NCBI GenBank assembly: GCA_965228545.1
Contig: OZ245822.1
Coordinates: 3,534,001 to 3,598,000 of the forward strand
Direction: 5' to 3'
Origin: HXMU1420-13 sp965228545
Lineage (GTDB): Bacteria; Bacteroidota; Rhodothermia; Balneolales; Balneolaceae
Length of the DNA: 64,000 nucleotides
Shown in pieces: positions 9,060-18,370 of this stretch. Both the position numbers and the translations under genes were made by a program. Each line of letters opens with the position of its first letter. Position 1 is the stretch's first letter. The notes under the pieces were generated by a model. That model was not told where the DNA came from, did not search any database, and saw only the letters and a program-made list of their open reading frames with translations.

Positions 9060-9890
9060 ATGGCTACAAAGAAATTAAAACCAACAACTCCAGGAACGCG
9101 ACATAGAATCGCACCAGTATTTGATGATGTTACAACAAATACACCGGAGAAATCACTTACTGTAGGTTTACACAAATCTGGTGGACGTAACCATCACGGT
9201 CGAAAAACTTCTCGACATAGAGGTGGTGGGCATAAACGTCGTTACAGAATTATCGATTTTAAACGCGATAAGTTTAATATCCCTGCAGTTGTTAAAACGA
9301 TCGAATACGATCCGAACAGAACTGCTCGAATTGCATTATTAGCGTATGCTGATGGTGAAAAACGTTACATTATTGCTCCTAACGGGCTAAAAGTCGGAGA
9401 TACTATTATTTCCGGCGAAAAAGTGGCTCCAGATTTAGGAAACGCACTTCAACTGCGCAATATGCCTCCGGGTACTTTTATTCATGCTATTGAATTAAAA
9501 CCGGGCAAAGGTGCAATTATCTGCCGTAGTGCCGGTACGGGTGCTCAGTTGTTAGGTAAACAAGATCGGTATGTGAGTGTAAAACTTCCTTCAGGTGAAG
9601 TTAGATTAATTCTTGGTACCTGTATGGCTACTGTTGGTTCTACAAGTAACCCGGATCACATGAACACTACTATAGGTAAGGCAGGCCGTAGCCGTTGGTT
9701 AGGTCGCCGTCCTCAAACTCGTGGTGTTGCAATGAACCCGGTAGATCACCCAATGGGTGGTGGTGAAGGAAAGTCTTCTGGTGGACACCCGCGTTCGCCT
9801 TGGGGCCAGATGGCAAAAGGGAAAAAGACACGTAATCGAAAGAAGTTGTCTAGTAAGTACATCATCAGAAGAAGAAACGCTAAGAAATAA
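9060..9890 (+). CDS. rplB: 50S ribosomal protein L2
   Basis: 276 residues. L2 is needed for subunit joining and peptidyl transfer. The conserved C-terminal block GVAMNPVDHPMGGGEGKSSG contains the key histidine (H in PVDHPMGGG), and the very basic tail KTRNRKKLSSKYIIRRR is intact. It sits between rplW and rpsS. Confidence 0.98.
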   Translation: MATKKLKPTTPGTRHRIAPVFDDVTTNTPEKSLTVGLHKSGGRNHHGRKTSRHRGGGHKRRYRIIDFKRDKFNIPAVVKTIEYDPNRTARIALLAYADGEKRYIIAPNGLKVGDTIISGEKVAPDLGNALQLRNMPPGTFIHAIELKPGKGAIICRSAGTGAQLLGKQDRYVSVKLPSGEVRLILGTCMATVGSTSNPDHMNTTIGKAGRSRWLGRRPQTRGVAMNPVDHPMGGGEGKSSGGHPRSPWGQMAKGKKTRNRKKLSSKYIIRRRNAKK

Positions 9891-9901
9891 GTAATTAAAG
9901 T

Positions 9902-10171
9902 ATGCCACGCTCATTAAAAAAAGGGCCATTTATTCATTACAAACTTCAACGTAAAGTTGATGACGCTCAAGAAAGCGGTAGTAAGAAAGTGATTAAAACT
10001 TGGTCCAGAAGCTCGTTGATTACACCAGATTTTATCGGTTTAACAATAGCTGTACATAATGGAAAGCAATTTATTCCGGTATTTATTACTGAGAACATGG
10101 TAGGCCACAAATTAGGTGAGTTTGCGCCAACGCGTACTTTCCGAGGCCACCCAATGAAAAAAGCTAAATAA
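9902..10171 (+). CDS. rpsS: 30S ribosomal protein S19
   Basis: 89 residues. S19 pairs with S13 in the 30S head and touches A-site tRNA. PRSLKKGPFIHYKL at the start and GHKLGEFAPTRTFRGH near the end are diagnostic. Confidence 0.97.
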   Translation: MPRSLKKGPFIHYKLQRKVDDAQESGSKKVIKTWSRSSLITPDFIGLTIAVHNGKQFIPVFITENMVGHKLGEFAPTRTFRGHPMKKAK

Positions 10172-10184
10172 GGTAGAGTAATAG

Positions 10185-10562
10185 ATGGATACTCCAGTAT
10201 TTGAGGCTCGCGCCATACAAAGACATTTGAGAAGAGCTCCCCGCAAAGTTCGATTGGTAGCTGATGCGGTACGTGGATCTCAAGTTAGTAAAGCATTAAA
10301 GCGACTTGAGTTCACAAACAAGGGTTCTGCTGGTGATGTAGCAAAAGTAATTAAATCAGCCGCTGCGAATCTTCGCGATAAGTTTCAGGAAGAGCGTTTC
10401 GATAACGATGATTTGATTATCAAAACAATCTTCGTGGACGAAGGTGTAACGCTTAAGCGTATTCAGCCTGCACCACAAGGGCGTGCTCACCGGATAAATA
10501 AGCGTTCTTGCCATATCACAGTGGTAGTAGCAAAGCGTGAAGTAGAATTAGTAAACGAATAA
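10185..10562 (+). CDS. rplV: 50S ribosomal protein L22
   Basis: 125 residues, with a short N-terminal extension compared with E. coli. L22's hairpin lines the exit tunnel near the macrolide site. RHLRRAPRKVRLVADAVRG begins the fold, and the hairpin segment QPAPQGRAHRINKRSCHITV is intact. Confidence 0.96.
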   Translation: MDTPVFEARAIQRHLRRAPRKVRLVADAVRGSQVSKALKRLEFTNKGSAGDVAKVIKSAAANLRDKFQEERFDNDDLIIKTIFVDEGVTLKRIQPAPQGRAHRINKRSCHITVVVAKREVELVNE

Positions 10563-10575
10563 ACGAGGCAATACC

Positions 10576-11340
10576 TTGGGACAAAAAACACATCCAATTG
10601 GTTTTAGATTAGGGATTATTCGCGGTTGGGATTCAAACTGGTATTCAGAGGATAACCAGCCAAACCTAGTACTTGAAGACACAAAACTTCGTGAATATCT
10701 ACAAACACGTTTACGTAATGGCGGCTTATCGAGTGTAGTAATAGAACGTACCCCGAAGAGAATTCTTCTTACGCTAAGAACTAGCCGTCCTGGAGTTATT
10801 ATCGGTAAAGGTGGCGAGCAGATTGAATTGCTTCGTGAGGAATTGAAAAAAATCACGAACAAGGAAGTTCAGATTAATGTAAGCGAAATTAAGCGTCCTG
10901 AACTGGATGCAAGTTTAGTTGCACAAAATATAGCGCAGCAGTTACAAGCACGTGTTTCATTTCGTAGAGCTATGAAAACAGCTATAGCTTCTGCCATGCG
11001 TATGGGTGCCAAAGGAATTAAAGTGAGATGTGCCGGACGTTTAGGTGGTGCTGAAATGGCTCGAACCGAACAATACAAAGAAGGCCAGATTCCTTTGCAT
11101 ACACTACGTGCAGACATTGATTATTCAACATCTACATCAAATACTATTTACGGTTCTATTGGTGTGAGCGTTTGGATTTTTAAAGGCGAGATAATCGGTG
11201 ATGTTGATTTATCACCTGGTGCACAAACTAAGCAAGAAGCTGATTCATCTCGTGGCAGAAGAGGCGACAAGAAAGATCGTCGTCCAAGACGCCGTAACAA
11301 CAACAGAAACCGCAATCGGGCTAACAACCAGAAAAAATAA
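10576..11340 (+). CDS. rpsC: 30S ribosomal protein S3
   Basis: 254 residues; longer than E. coli S3 because of a basic Arg/Asn-rich tail (RRGDKKDRRPRRRNNNRN onward). S3 forms the mRNA entry channel with S4 and S5. The KH core motif IIGKGGEQIELLREEL and the block GRLGGAEMARTEQYKEG are conserved. The start is TTG, chosen because the universal GQKTHPIGFRLG follows immediately. Confidence 0.96.
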   Translation: MGQKTHPIGFRLGIIRGWDSNWYSEDNQPNLVLEDTKLREYLQTRLRNGGLSSVVIERTPKRILLTLRTSRPGVIIGKGGEQIELLREELKKITNKEVQINVSEIKRPELDASLVAQNIAQQLQARVSFRRAMKTAIASAMRMGAKGIKVRCAGRLGGAEMARTEQYKEGQIPLHTLRADIDYSTSTSNTIYGSIGVSVWIFKGEIIGDVDLSPGAQTKQEADSSRGRRGDKKDRRPRRRNNNRNRNRANNQKK

Positions 11341-11354
11341 TTTTTTAGGATATC

Positions 11355-11774
11355 ATGTTAGAACCAAAAAGAGTTAAGCGACGTCGTGTACATCGCGATA
11401 AGTTAAAAGGGAACGCCCAGCGCGGCCATCTTATCAACTTTGGTGACTTTGCACTTAAAGCACTAGAACCTAAGTTTATTACCTCTCGACAAATCGAAGC
11501 TTGCCGTATTGCTATTTCGCGTTCATTGCAACGTGAGGGGCAAACTTTTATCCGAATATTTCCGGATCGTCCAATGACTTCTAAACCTGCCGAAACTCGT
11601 ATGGGTAAAGGTAAAGGTGCTTTGGATCATTGGGTTGCTGTAGTGAAGCCAGGTAGAATTTTATTTGAAATTGCTGGTGTTACCGAAGCTCAAGCACGAG
11701 AAGCTATGCGACGTGCTGCCCACAAACTTCCAATCAAAACTAAATTTGTGGTTCGCCGCGATTTACAAGGATAA
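11355..11774 (+). CDS. rplP: 50S ribosomal protein L16
   Basis: 139 residues. L16 organises the A-site side of the 50S. LEPKRVKRRRVHRDKLKGNA begins the protein, and the conserved RMGKGKGALDHWVAVVKPGR loop and PIKTKFV end are present. Confidence 0.97.
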   Translation: MLEPKRVKRRRVHRDKLKGNAQRGHLINFGDFALKALEPKFITSRQIEACRIAISRSLQREGQTFIRIFPDRPMTSKPAETRMGKGKGALDHWVAVVKPGRILFEIAGVTEAQAREAMRRAAHKLPIKTKFVVRRDLQG

Positions 11775-11783
11775 GATTGAGAT

Positions 11784-11987
11784 ATGAAAGCACACGAATT
11801 AAGAGATCTAAGTACAGCAGAACTTGAAGCCAGACTTAAAGATGAACAGTCGGCTCTACAGAATATGCGTTTTACTAAATCTGTAACCGGGCAATTAGAA
11901 AATCCGGCAAGAATTAAAACACATCGTCGCGAAATTGCTCGATTGAAAACAGTTTTAAACGAGAAATTAAGCGCAGAGCAAGCATAA
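11784..11987 (+). CDS. rpmC: 50S ribosomal protein L29
   Basis: 67 residues, two-helix protein at the tunnel exit. The family pattern ELRDLSTAELEARLKDEQS and NPARIKTHRREIARLKT is clear. It ends 2 nt before rpsQ. Confidence 0.95.
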   Translation: MKAHELRDLSTAELEARLKDEQSALQNMRFTKSVTGQLENPARIKTHRREIARLKTVLNEKLSAEQA

Positions 11988-11989
11988 TT

Positions 11990-12265
11990 ATGGCAGATAA
12001 AGCACAAAACGTAGAAAGAGCTACCCGACGTGAGCGCGTTGGTCGCGTAGTGAGCAACAAGATGGAAAAAAGTATTTCTGTTGCTGTTGATCGTCAGGTG
12101 AAACACCCTATTTATGGGAAGTTTATCACCAAAACAACGAAATATATGGCGCATGATGAAAAGAACGACGCTAATGAAGGCGATATCGTACGAATCATGT
12201 CTACTCGCCCAATTTCAAAGAGAAAGTCGTGGCGCTTAGTAGAAATCGTAGAACGAGCTAAGTAA
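11990..12265 (+). CDS. rpsQ: 30S ribosomal protein S17
   Basis: 91 residues. S17 is a primary 16S-binding OB-fold protein. RRERVGRVVSNKMEKSISVA and RPISKRKSWRLVEIV match the family. It directly follows rpmC. Confidence 0.96.
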   Translation: MADKAQNVERATRRERVGRVVSNKMEKSISVAVDRQVKHPIYGKFITKTTKYMAHDEKNDANEGDIVRIMSTRPISKRKSWRLVEIVERAK

Positions 12266-12283
12266 TAGGTTTAGGATAATACG

Positions 12284-12652
12284 ATGGTACAAACACAAAC
12301 AGTTTTAAACACAGCCGATAACAGCGGCGCCAAAAAAATCATGTGCATTAAAGTATTAGGTGATTCCCGACGACGATATGCACGTGTAGGTGATATCATC
12401 TCTGCTTCGGTTAAAGCCGCAATACCTGGCGGTAACGTGAAGAAAGGTGATGTTGTTAAAGCAGTGATTGTTCGCACAAAGAAAGAATATCGCAGACGCG
12501 ACGGATCTTATATCCGATTTGATGAGAATGCTGCGGTAGTAATTAATAAAGACAGAGAACCAGTAGGTACACGTATTTTTGGGCCGGTTGCCCGAGAGCT
12601 CCGCGAAAAGAGCTATATGAAAATTGTATCACTGGCACCTGAAGTACTTTAA
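12284..12652 (+). CDS. rplN: 50S ribosomal protein L14
   Basis: 122 residues, exact family length. L14 lies at the subunit interface and binds the silencing factor RsfS. NTADNSGAKKIMCIKVLG and GTRIFGPVARELREK are typical. It begins the spc-type segment. Confidence 0.97.
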   Translation: MVQTQTVLNTADNSGAKKIMCIKVLGDSRRRYARVGDIISASVKAAIPGGNVKKGDVVKAVIVRTKKEYRRRDGSYIRFDENAAVVINKDREPVGTRIFGPVARELREKSYMKIVSLAPEVL

Positions 12653-12665
12653 TAGGAATTGAGTT

Positions 12666-13046
12666 ATGCCACGCAGGTTCAATAAGCAAAACAAATTAAG
12701 TGTAAAGAAAGGCGATACCGTTGCCCTTACCAAGGCTATCACTAGCTCGAAAGGACAACCATCGCGCGAAAAGGGATATCAGTCTCGTGTGTTAATGGTA
12801 TTCCCTAACGACGAAAGAGTATTGGTTGAAGGAGTTAACATTCGTACACATCACGAAAAACCTTCTCAAGAAAACCAACAAGGTGGGCGAGTTCATAAAG
12901 AAGCTCCCATTCACATTTCTAATGTGATGGTAGTAGACCCATCAACAAACGAACCAACCAGAATTGGCCGAAAGCAGATTGAAGAGAATGGTAAAACCCG
13001 ATGGGTACGCTATTCGAAGGCCAGTGGCGAAATTATTGATAAGTAA
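12666..13046 (+). CDS. rplX: 50S ribosomal protein L24
   Basis: 126 residues, about 20 longer than the E. coli protein. L24 is an early 50S assembly initiator. A KOW-like N-terminal strand (VKKGDTVALTKAITSSKGQ) is followed by VLVEGVNIRTHHEKPSQENQ and a C-terminal extension ending in GEIIDK. Confidence 0.95.
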   Translation: MPRRFNKQNKLSVKKGDTVALTKAITSSKGQPSREKGYQSRVLMVFPNDERVLVEGVNIRTHHEKPSQENQQGGRVHKEAPIHISNVMVVDPSTNEPTRIGRKQIEENGKTRWVRYSKASGEIIDK

Positions 13047-13059
13047 GGTGTGATAACCA

Positions 13060-13611
13060 ATGGCAGAAGCAAGACTACACACTATATATAAAGAAGAAAT
13101 AGCTGGTAAGCTTAAAGAGGAATTCGATTACACAAATGTAATGGAAATTCCTAAGCTTGATAAAATTGTAATCAACGTTGGGGTTGGTGAGGCAATACAA
13201 GACAAGAAAGTTCTTGATACTGTTGTGCAAAATGTTGCATTAATCACCGGTCAGCAACCAATTACAACTAAGGCTAAAAAATCGATCTCTAATTTCAAAC
13301 TACGTGATGGCATGCCAATTGGCTGTAAAGTTACTTTACGTGGTAGAATTATGTATGAATTCTTAGATCGATTTATCAATTTGGCTCTACCAAGAACCAG
13401 AGATTTTCAAGGAATACCGGACAAAAGCTTTGATGGACGTGGAAATTATACCATGGGCGTTAAAGAACACACTATTTTCCCTGAAATTGATACTGATAAA
13501 GTTACAAAGATGCACGGAATGGACATTACTTTTGTGACTTCTGCTCAAACCGACGAAGAGGCTTTCGCATTGCTTAAGCACTTCGGAATGCCATTCAAAA
13601 GAAGAAATTAA
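13060..13611 (+). CDS. rplE: 50S ribosomal protein L5
   Basis: 183 residues. L5 binds 5S rRNA and makes the central intersubunit bridge. The blocks IPKLDKIVINVGVGEA, RTRDFQGIPDKSFDGRGNYT and the C-terminal FGMPFKR are conserved. Confidence 0.97.
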   Translation: MAEARLHTIYKEEIAGKLKEEFDYTNVMEIPKLDKIVINVGVGEAIQDKKVLDTVVQNVALITGQQPITTKAKKSISNFKLRDGMPIGCKVTLRGRIMYEFLDRFINLALPRTRDFQGIPDKSFDGRGNYTMGVKEHTIFPEIDTDKVTKMHGMDITFVTSAQTDEEAFALLKHFGMPFKRRN

Positions 13612-13623
13612 GATTTATTACAC

Positions 13624-13893
13624 ATGGCTAAGAAATCCTGGATAGCACGTAACGAGAAAAGAAAGAAAACGGTAGAAAAGTATGCTGAAAAGCGTGCAGC
13701 TTTAAAAGAAGCTGGCGACTATGAAGCACTACAAAAATTACCTAGAAACGCCAGCCCAACTAGGGTTCGCAACAGATGTAGCATCACCGGAAGAGGTCGT
13801 GGTTACATTGGTAAGTATGGTGTTTCGCGTATCAAATTTCGTGAATTAGCATTGGATGGTAAAATCCCTGGCGTAAGAAAAGCAAGCTGGTAA
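13624..13893 (+). CDS. rpsN: 30S ribosomal protein S14, zinc-independent form
   Basis: 89 residues, the long (C-minus) type without the CxxC...CxxC zinc site of the 61-residue form. RNRCSITGRGRGYIGKYGVS and the tail IPGVRKASW identify it. S14 is one of the last 30S head proteins to join. Its zinc independence matches the cysteine-free L36 at 18593. Confidence 0.97.
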   Translation: MAKKSWIARNEKRKKTVEKYAEKRAALKEAGDYEALQKLPRNASPTRVRNRCSITGRGRGYIGKYGVSRIKFRELALDGKIPGVRKASW

Positions 13894-13899
13894 AAAAGT

Positions 13900-14292
13900 A
13901 TGAACGACCCAATAGCAGATTTTTTAACACGTATTAGAAATGCCCAAACTGCAGGGCATCGAAAAGTTGATGTGCCTGCTTCTAAATTGAAGCGAGCCAT
14001 GGCCAAGATTCTTGTAGATAAAGGCTATATCTCAAAATACATCGACATTCAGGATGGCAAACAAGGCGTAATTCGTATGTACTTGAAGTACGATTCGTAC
14101 GGCCTTCCTGTAATTAAAAACATTAACCGAGTATCAAAACCAGGTTTGCGCTCTTACGCTAATTCTAGCGAAGTGCCTCGTTCACAAAACGGCCTTGGCG
14201 TTGTGATACTTTCGACCTCAAAAGGTGTAATGACAGATAAGGAAGCCCGTAAGTTGAATGTGGGTGGCGAAGTTCTGTGCACTGTATATTAA
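13900..14292 (+). CDS. rpsH: 30S ribosomal protein S8
   Basis: 130 residues. S8 binds helix 21 of 16S rRNA and represses the spc operon in E. coli. NDPIADFLTRIRNAQTAGH at the start and the C-terminal block STSKGVMTDKEARKLNVGGE are diagnostic. Confidence 0.97.
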   Translation: MNDPIADFLTRIRNAQTAGHRKVDVPASKLKRAMAKILVDKGYISKYIDIQDGKQGVIRMYLKYDSYGLPVIKNINRVSKPGLRSYANSSEVPRSQNGLGVVILSTSKGVMTDKEARKLNVGGEVLCTVY

Positions 14293-14307
14293 AATAGAGT
14301 TTTAACT

Positions 14308-14862
14308 ATGTCTCGTATAGGAAAATTACCAGTACCTCTTTCAGATAACGTTGATTTTAGTATCGACGCTGATAATGTTATTACTGTAAAGGGTGACAAG
14401 GGAACAAGTACACTTCAGATTCATCCAAATCTTACAGTAGAAAAGGTTGAAAATGAGATTCTTGTTAAAAGAAACTCTGAAATTAAACAGGATCGTGCTC
14501 TTCACGGTTTATATCGCGCTTTAATCAACAATATGGTGGTTGGCGTTACTGAAGGTTACACTAAGAAATTAGAAATTATCGGTGTGGGTTTTAGAGCTGC
14601 AATTAACGGCGACATACTTGAGCTAAACCTCGGTTACTCTCACCCAATATTTTTTGTGGCACCGCAAGGTATTTCGATCGAAGTTGATACAAAATCGAAG
14701 AAAAACCCGGTTGTTGTAATTTCAGGAATTGACAAAGAATTAGTTGGACAAGTAGCTGCAAAAATTCGCTCATTTAGAAAACCAGAACCTTACAAAGGAA
14801 AAGGTATTCGTTATGAAGGCGAACAGATCAGACGAAAAGCCGGTAAATCTGCAGCTAAATAA
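14308..14862 (+). CDS. rplF: 50S ribosomal protein L6
   Basis: 184 residues. L6 lies near the factor-binding site. SRIGKLPVPL at the start and the signature EPYKGKGIRYEGEQIRRKAG at the end are present. Confidence 0.97.
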   Translation: MSRIGKLPVPLSDNVDFSIDADNVITVKGDKGTSTLQIHPNLTVEKVENEILVKRNSEIKQDRALHGLYRALINNMVVGVTEGYTKKLEIIGVGFRAAINGDILELNLGYSHPIFFVAPQGISIEVDTKSKKNPVVVISGIDKELVGQVAAKIRSFRKPEPYKGKGIRYEGEQIRRKAGKSAAK

Positions 14863-14873
14863 TTTGTAGGATC

Positions 14874-15209
14874 ATGAATAAGAATCAAGCGAAAACAGAA
14901 CGCAGAAATAAGATTAGACGACGTATACGTTCAACAATTAGCGGAAGTGCTGAGCGTCCAAGACTTGCCGTGTACAAAAGTAATAAGTACACTTACCTTC
15001 AGTTAATCGACGATGTTACCGGAGTAACGTTGACATCGGTGAAAGGAAAAGCTGGAGTAGAATCAGCTAAAGAAGCTGGATCTGAGTTAGCAAAATCTGC
15101 TATCGAAAAAGGTATTATACAAGCCGTATTCGATCGCAGTGGTTATAACTATCACGGAATTGTAAAAGCAGCTGCAGAAGGCGCCCGTGACGGCGGATTG
15201 CAGTTTTAA
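14874..15209 (+). CDS. rplR: 50S ribosomal protein L18
   Basis: 111 residues. L18 forms the central protuberance with L5 and 5S rRNA. RIRSTISGSAERPRLAVYKS and FDRSGYNYHGIVKAAAEGAR match the family. Confidence 0.97.
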   Translation: MNKNQAKTERRNKIRRRIRSTISGSAERPRLAVYKSNKYTYLQLIDDVTGVTLTSVKGKAGVESAKEAGSELAKSAIEKGIIQAVFDRSGYNYHGIVKAAAEGARDGGLQF

Positions 15210-15227
15210 ATTAAAGTTGAGTAGCAA

Positions 15228-15752
15228 ATGCCTAAAGTAAGAAGAAAACAATCTATACCTGCAGCCAACCTCAATCTTGAGGAAAAATTGGTGCACGTTA
15301 ACCGTGTAGCTAAAGTAGTAAAAGGTGGTCGCCGGTTCAGCTTTAATGCTATTGTTGTTGTTGGTGATGGTAACGGTGTTGTTGGCCATGGGCTTGGAAA
15401 AGCAAATGAAGTTTCTGACGCAATCCAAAAAGGTTTCGACAATGCTAAGAAGAACCTGATTCGTATTCCGTTAACCAAAACAAAGAGTATTTACCACCCT
15501 GTTGTTGGTAAAGCAGGCGCTGGTAAAGTTTTACTACGCCCAGCATCCGAAGGTACTGGTGTAATTGCCGGTGGCGCTGTTAAGAACTTATTGGACGTTG
15601 CAGGTGTACATAATATTCTGTCTAAATCGCAAGGTTCTTCTAATCCACACAACATGGTAAAAGCAGCATTTCAGGCTCTTAAAGAATTGACCGATCCTGT
15701 AGAAGTAGCTCAACGACGCGGTGTACCATTAAATAAAGTTTTTGAAGGTTAA
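15228..15752 (+). CDS. rpsE: 30S ribosomal protein S5
   Basis: 174 residues. S5 helps form the mRNA entry site and affects fidelity. The double-stranded-RNA-binding motif VVVGDGNGVVGHGLGKANEV and the block GKVLLRPASEGTGVIAGGAV are intact. In most bacteria rpmD (L30) comes next; here only 20 nt separate the stop from rplO. Confidence 0.97.
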   Translation: MPKVRRKQSIPAANLNLEEKLVHVNRVAKVVKGGRRFSFNAIVVVGDGNGVVGHGLGKANEVSDAIQKGFDNAKKNLIRIPLTKTKSIYHPVVGKAGAGKVLLRPASEGTGVIAGGAVKNLLDVAGVHNILSKSQGSSNPHNMVKAAFQALKELTDPVEVAQRRGVPLNKVFEG

Positions 15753-15772
15753 TCCCTCTAACGTATTGAATA

Positions 15773-16225
15773 ATGAAATTAAGTAACCTAAAAGCTCCGG
15801 CTCCAAATAAGAAAAATACCAAACGTGTAGGACGTGGTGAAGGTTCTGGTAAAGGACAAGAATCAGGCAGAGGTATGAACGGAGCGAAGTCACGTTCCGG
15901 ATATTCAAGACGTGCATGGTTTGAAGGTGGTCAAATGCCGCTTCAACGTCGTGTTCCAAAATTTGGTTTTAAAAATCCAAACCGTGTTGAATATCGCCCG
16001 GTTAACTTAGAAAAGATTGCCAACTACATTGAAGCTGGTAAACTAGAAGCAACTATCACCATTAATGATTTAGTTGCTGCTGGGTTGGTTAAAAAGAACC
16101 AATTAGTTAAAGTACTGGGTAGCGGCGACTTTGACACGAAGATAGAGCTTGAAGCACATGCTGCAAGTAAATCTGCTGCAGACAAGATTGAGAAAGCAGG
16201 CGGTACTCTAACAATTATCAATTAA
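15773..16225 (+). CDS. rplO: 50S ribosomal protein L15
   Basis: 150 residues. L15 is a late 50S assembly protein. The glycine-rich RVGRGEGSGKGQESGRGMNG stretch and RRAWFEGGQMPLQRRVPKFG are characteristic. It follows rpsE directly, without an intervening rpmD. Confidence 0.97.
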   Translation: MKLSNLKAPAPNKKNTKRVGRGEGSGKGQESGRGMNGAKSRSGYSRRAWFEGGQMPLQRRVPKFGFKNPNRVEYRPVNLEKIANYIEAGKLEATITINDLVAAGLVKKNQLVKVLGSGDFDTKIELEAHAASKSAADKIEKAGGTLTIIN

Positions 16226-16248
16226 TCATCTAACAGATCTCGCAGCGA

Positions 16249-17559
16249 ATGAGTCTGATCGAAAATTTCCGGAACATTTTCAAAATCGAAGACCTGAAGA
16301 ACAGAATTTTCTATACCATAGGAATTCTGATGGTTTATCGAGTGGGTAGTTACATTACTTTACCTGGTGTTGATGCAAATGCATTATTAGACATAACCTC
16401 AGGCGCGTCGAATAGTCTTTTAGGCTTATTCGATATGTTTGTAGGAGGTGCCTTCTCTCGTGCAGGTGTTTTTGCACTTGGTATTATGCCTTACATTACT
16501 GCTTCTATTATTATTCAGTTAATGGGGGCGGTTGTCCCATATTTCCAGAAATTACAACGAGAGGGAGAAGAAGGGCGGCGTAAGATTACTAGATTAACAC
16601 GCTATGGAACCGTTGGTATTACTGCTTTACAGTCTATTGCGTTTTCTATTAATTTGATTGCAACTGCTCCGCAAGCTATTGTTGTAAACCACTTGGCTTT
16701 TACAATAACTTCGGTGATTGTTCTAACAGCAGGTACAACTTTTGTAATGTGGTTAGGTGAACGTATAACTGATCGTGGAATTGGCAATGGTATTTCACTA
16801 ATCATCATGATAGGTATTATAGCTGTGTTACCAGCTAACCTTATTAATGAGGTAACTACCAAAAGTAACGCTATCATCGTGTTGATCGAAATAGCAGTTT
16901 TGGTATTAATTATTGCAGCGGTTGTATTGCTAACTCAAGGTACAAGAAAAATTCCTGTACAGTATGCAAAGCGCGTTGTTGGACGTAAAGTATATGGTGG
17001 TACTACACAATACTTGCCATTGCGTGTTAATGCAGCGGGTGTAATGCCTATTATTTTTGCACAATCAATTATGTTTATTCCGAGCACTGTTGGTTCGTTT
17101 TTTCCAGAAAATGAAACTATTCAAATGCTTACTGCATGGTCGGTTGATTACTCAGGCTTATTGTATTCAATTGTGTTCTTCATAATCTGTGTGTTCTTTA
17201 CATTTTTCTATACGGCTATTGCCATTAATCCGAAAGAAATGGCTGATACTATGAAAAGACAAGGTGGTTTTATTCCGGGCGTTCGACCTGGAAAAGCTAC
17301 TGTTGAGTTCATTGACAATATTTTAACTAAAATCACACTTCCTGGATCTTTGTTTCTATCGTTTGTGGCAATATTACCCGCCATTGTGATTAACTTTGGA
17401 GTTACACCTGGTTTCGCACTCTTTTATGGTGGAACAAGCTTGCTGATTATTGTTGGAGTAGCACTAGATACGTTACAACAAATTGAAAGCCACTTGATGA
17501 TGAGACATTATGATGGATTCATGAAAACTGGTAAAATCAAAGGCCGTAGAAGAGCCTGA
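16249..17559 (+). CDS. secY: Protein translocase subunit SecY
   Basis: 436 residues with ten hydrophobic segments. SecY is the channel of the Sec translocon. The plug/TM2 region FSRAGVFALGIMPYITASII, the loop KLQREGEEGRRKITR and the C-terminal MRHYDGFMKTGKIKGRR are conserved. A single nucleotide separates its stop from map; no adk lies between them. Confidence 0.98.
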   Translation: MSLIENFRNIFKIEDLKNRIFYTIGILMVYRVGSYITLPGVDANALLDITSGASNSLLGLFDMFVGGAFSRAGVFALGIMPYITASIIIQLMGAVVPYFQKLQREGEEGRRKITRLTRYGTVGITALQSIAFSINLIATAPQAIVVNHLAFTITSVIVLTAGTTFVMWLGERITDRGIGNGISLIIMIGIIAVLPANLINEVTTKSNAIIVLIEIAVLVLIIAAVVLLTQGTRKIPVQYAKRVVGRKVYGGTTQYLPLRVNAAGVMPIIFAQSIMFIPSTVGSFFPENETIQMLTAWSVDYSGLLYSIVFFIICVFFTFFYTAIAINPKEMADTMKRQGGFIPGVRPGKATVEFIDNILTKITLPGSLFLSFVAILPAIVINFGVTPGFALFYGGTSLLIIVGVALDTLQQIESHLMMRHYDGFMKTGKIKGRRRA

Positions 17560-17560
17560 T

Positions 17561-18370
17561 ATGATTTATCTAAAGAGTGAGCGTGAAATAGAAAAAATGC
17601 GTGCAAGTGCACAATTGGTTTCACACACTCTTGCAGAAGTGAGTAAATACATTGAACCGGGAATTGAAACCGGAAAATTAGATGTAATTGCTGAAGATTT
17701 TATAAAGAAACATAACGCCAGACCTGCTTTTAAAGGGTACGGTCCGGCAGATAATCCGTTTCCAGGAACACTTTGTATATCTGTAAATGAAGAAGTTGTT
17801 CATGGTATTCCCGGAAAACGTGTTTTAAAAGAAGGTGACATAGTTTCTATTGATTGCGGTGTGGAACTCGATGGATATTTTGGGGATCATGCCTACACAT
17901 TTGCGGTTGGTGAATGTGATGATGAAACATGGCATCTTTTAAAAACAACGCTTGCATCCTTATACAAAGGCATTGATGAAGCAGTACATGGCAAGCGAAT
18001 TGGAGATATTGGATACGCTGTTCAATCCCACTGCGAGGCAGAGGGGTTCGGCGTAGTTCGAGATTTGGTAGGTCATGGATTGGGGCGTTCTTTACACGAA
18101 GATCCAAGTGTACCAAATTATGGTAAAAGAGGTCGTGGCGAACGCTTGCGTTCTGGTATGACTTTAGCAATCGAACCCATGATAAATATGGGAACGTGGA
18201 AAGTTAAAACACTTAATGATGGCTGGACAATTATTACAGCAGATAATAGGTACTCAGCACACTTCGAACACGACGTGGTAGTTCGTGAAGGAGAGGCTGA
18301 CATTTTAAGTACTTTTGATTATATTGCTGAGCTATCAAAAAATCCTGATAACGTAATTCTATATGGCTAA
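17561..18370 (+). CDS. map: Type I methionine aminopeptidase
   Basis: 269 residues. It removes the initiator methionine from nascent proteins. The five metal ligands line up with the E. coli enzyme: D98, D109, H172, E205 and E236, with the substrate-site histidine H81. It lies between secY and infA, starts 1 nt after secY and overlaps infA by 8 nt, so the three are probably translated in a coupled manner. Confidence 0.97.
   Translation: MIYLKSEREIEKMRASAQLVSHTLAEVSKYIEPGIETGKLDVIAEDFIKKHNARPAFKGYGPADNPFPGTLCISVNEEVVHGIPGKRVLKEGDIVSIDCGVELDGYFGDHAYTFAVGECDDETWHLLKTTLASLYKGIDEAVHGKRIGDIGYAVQSHCEAEGFGVVRDLVGHGLGRSLHEDPSVPNYGKRGRGERLRSGMTLAIEPMINMGTWKVKTLNDGWTIITADNRYSAHFEHDVVVREGEADILSTFDYIAELSKNPDNVILYG

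Noticed and set aside
11690..12154. 154-codon reverse ORF opposite rplP, rpmC and rpsQ
   Set aside because: Antisense shadow of three confirmed ribosomal genes; no protein features.
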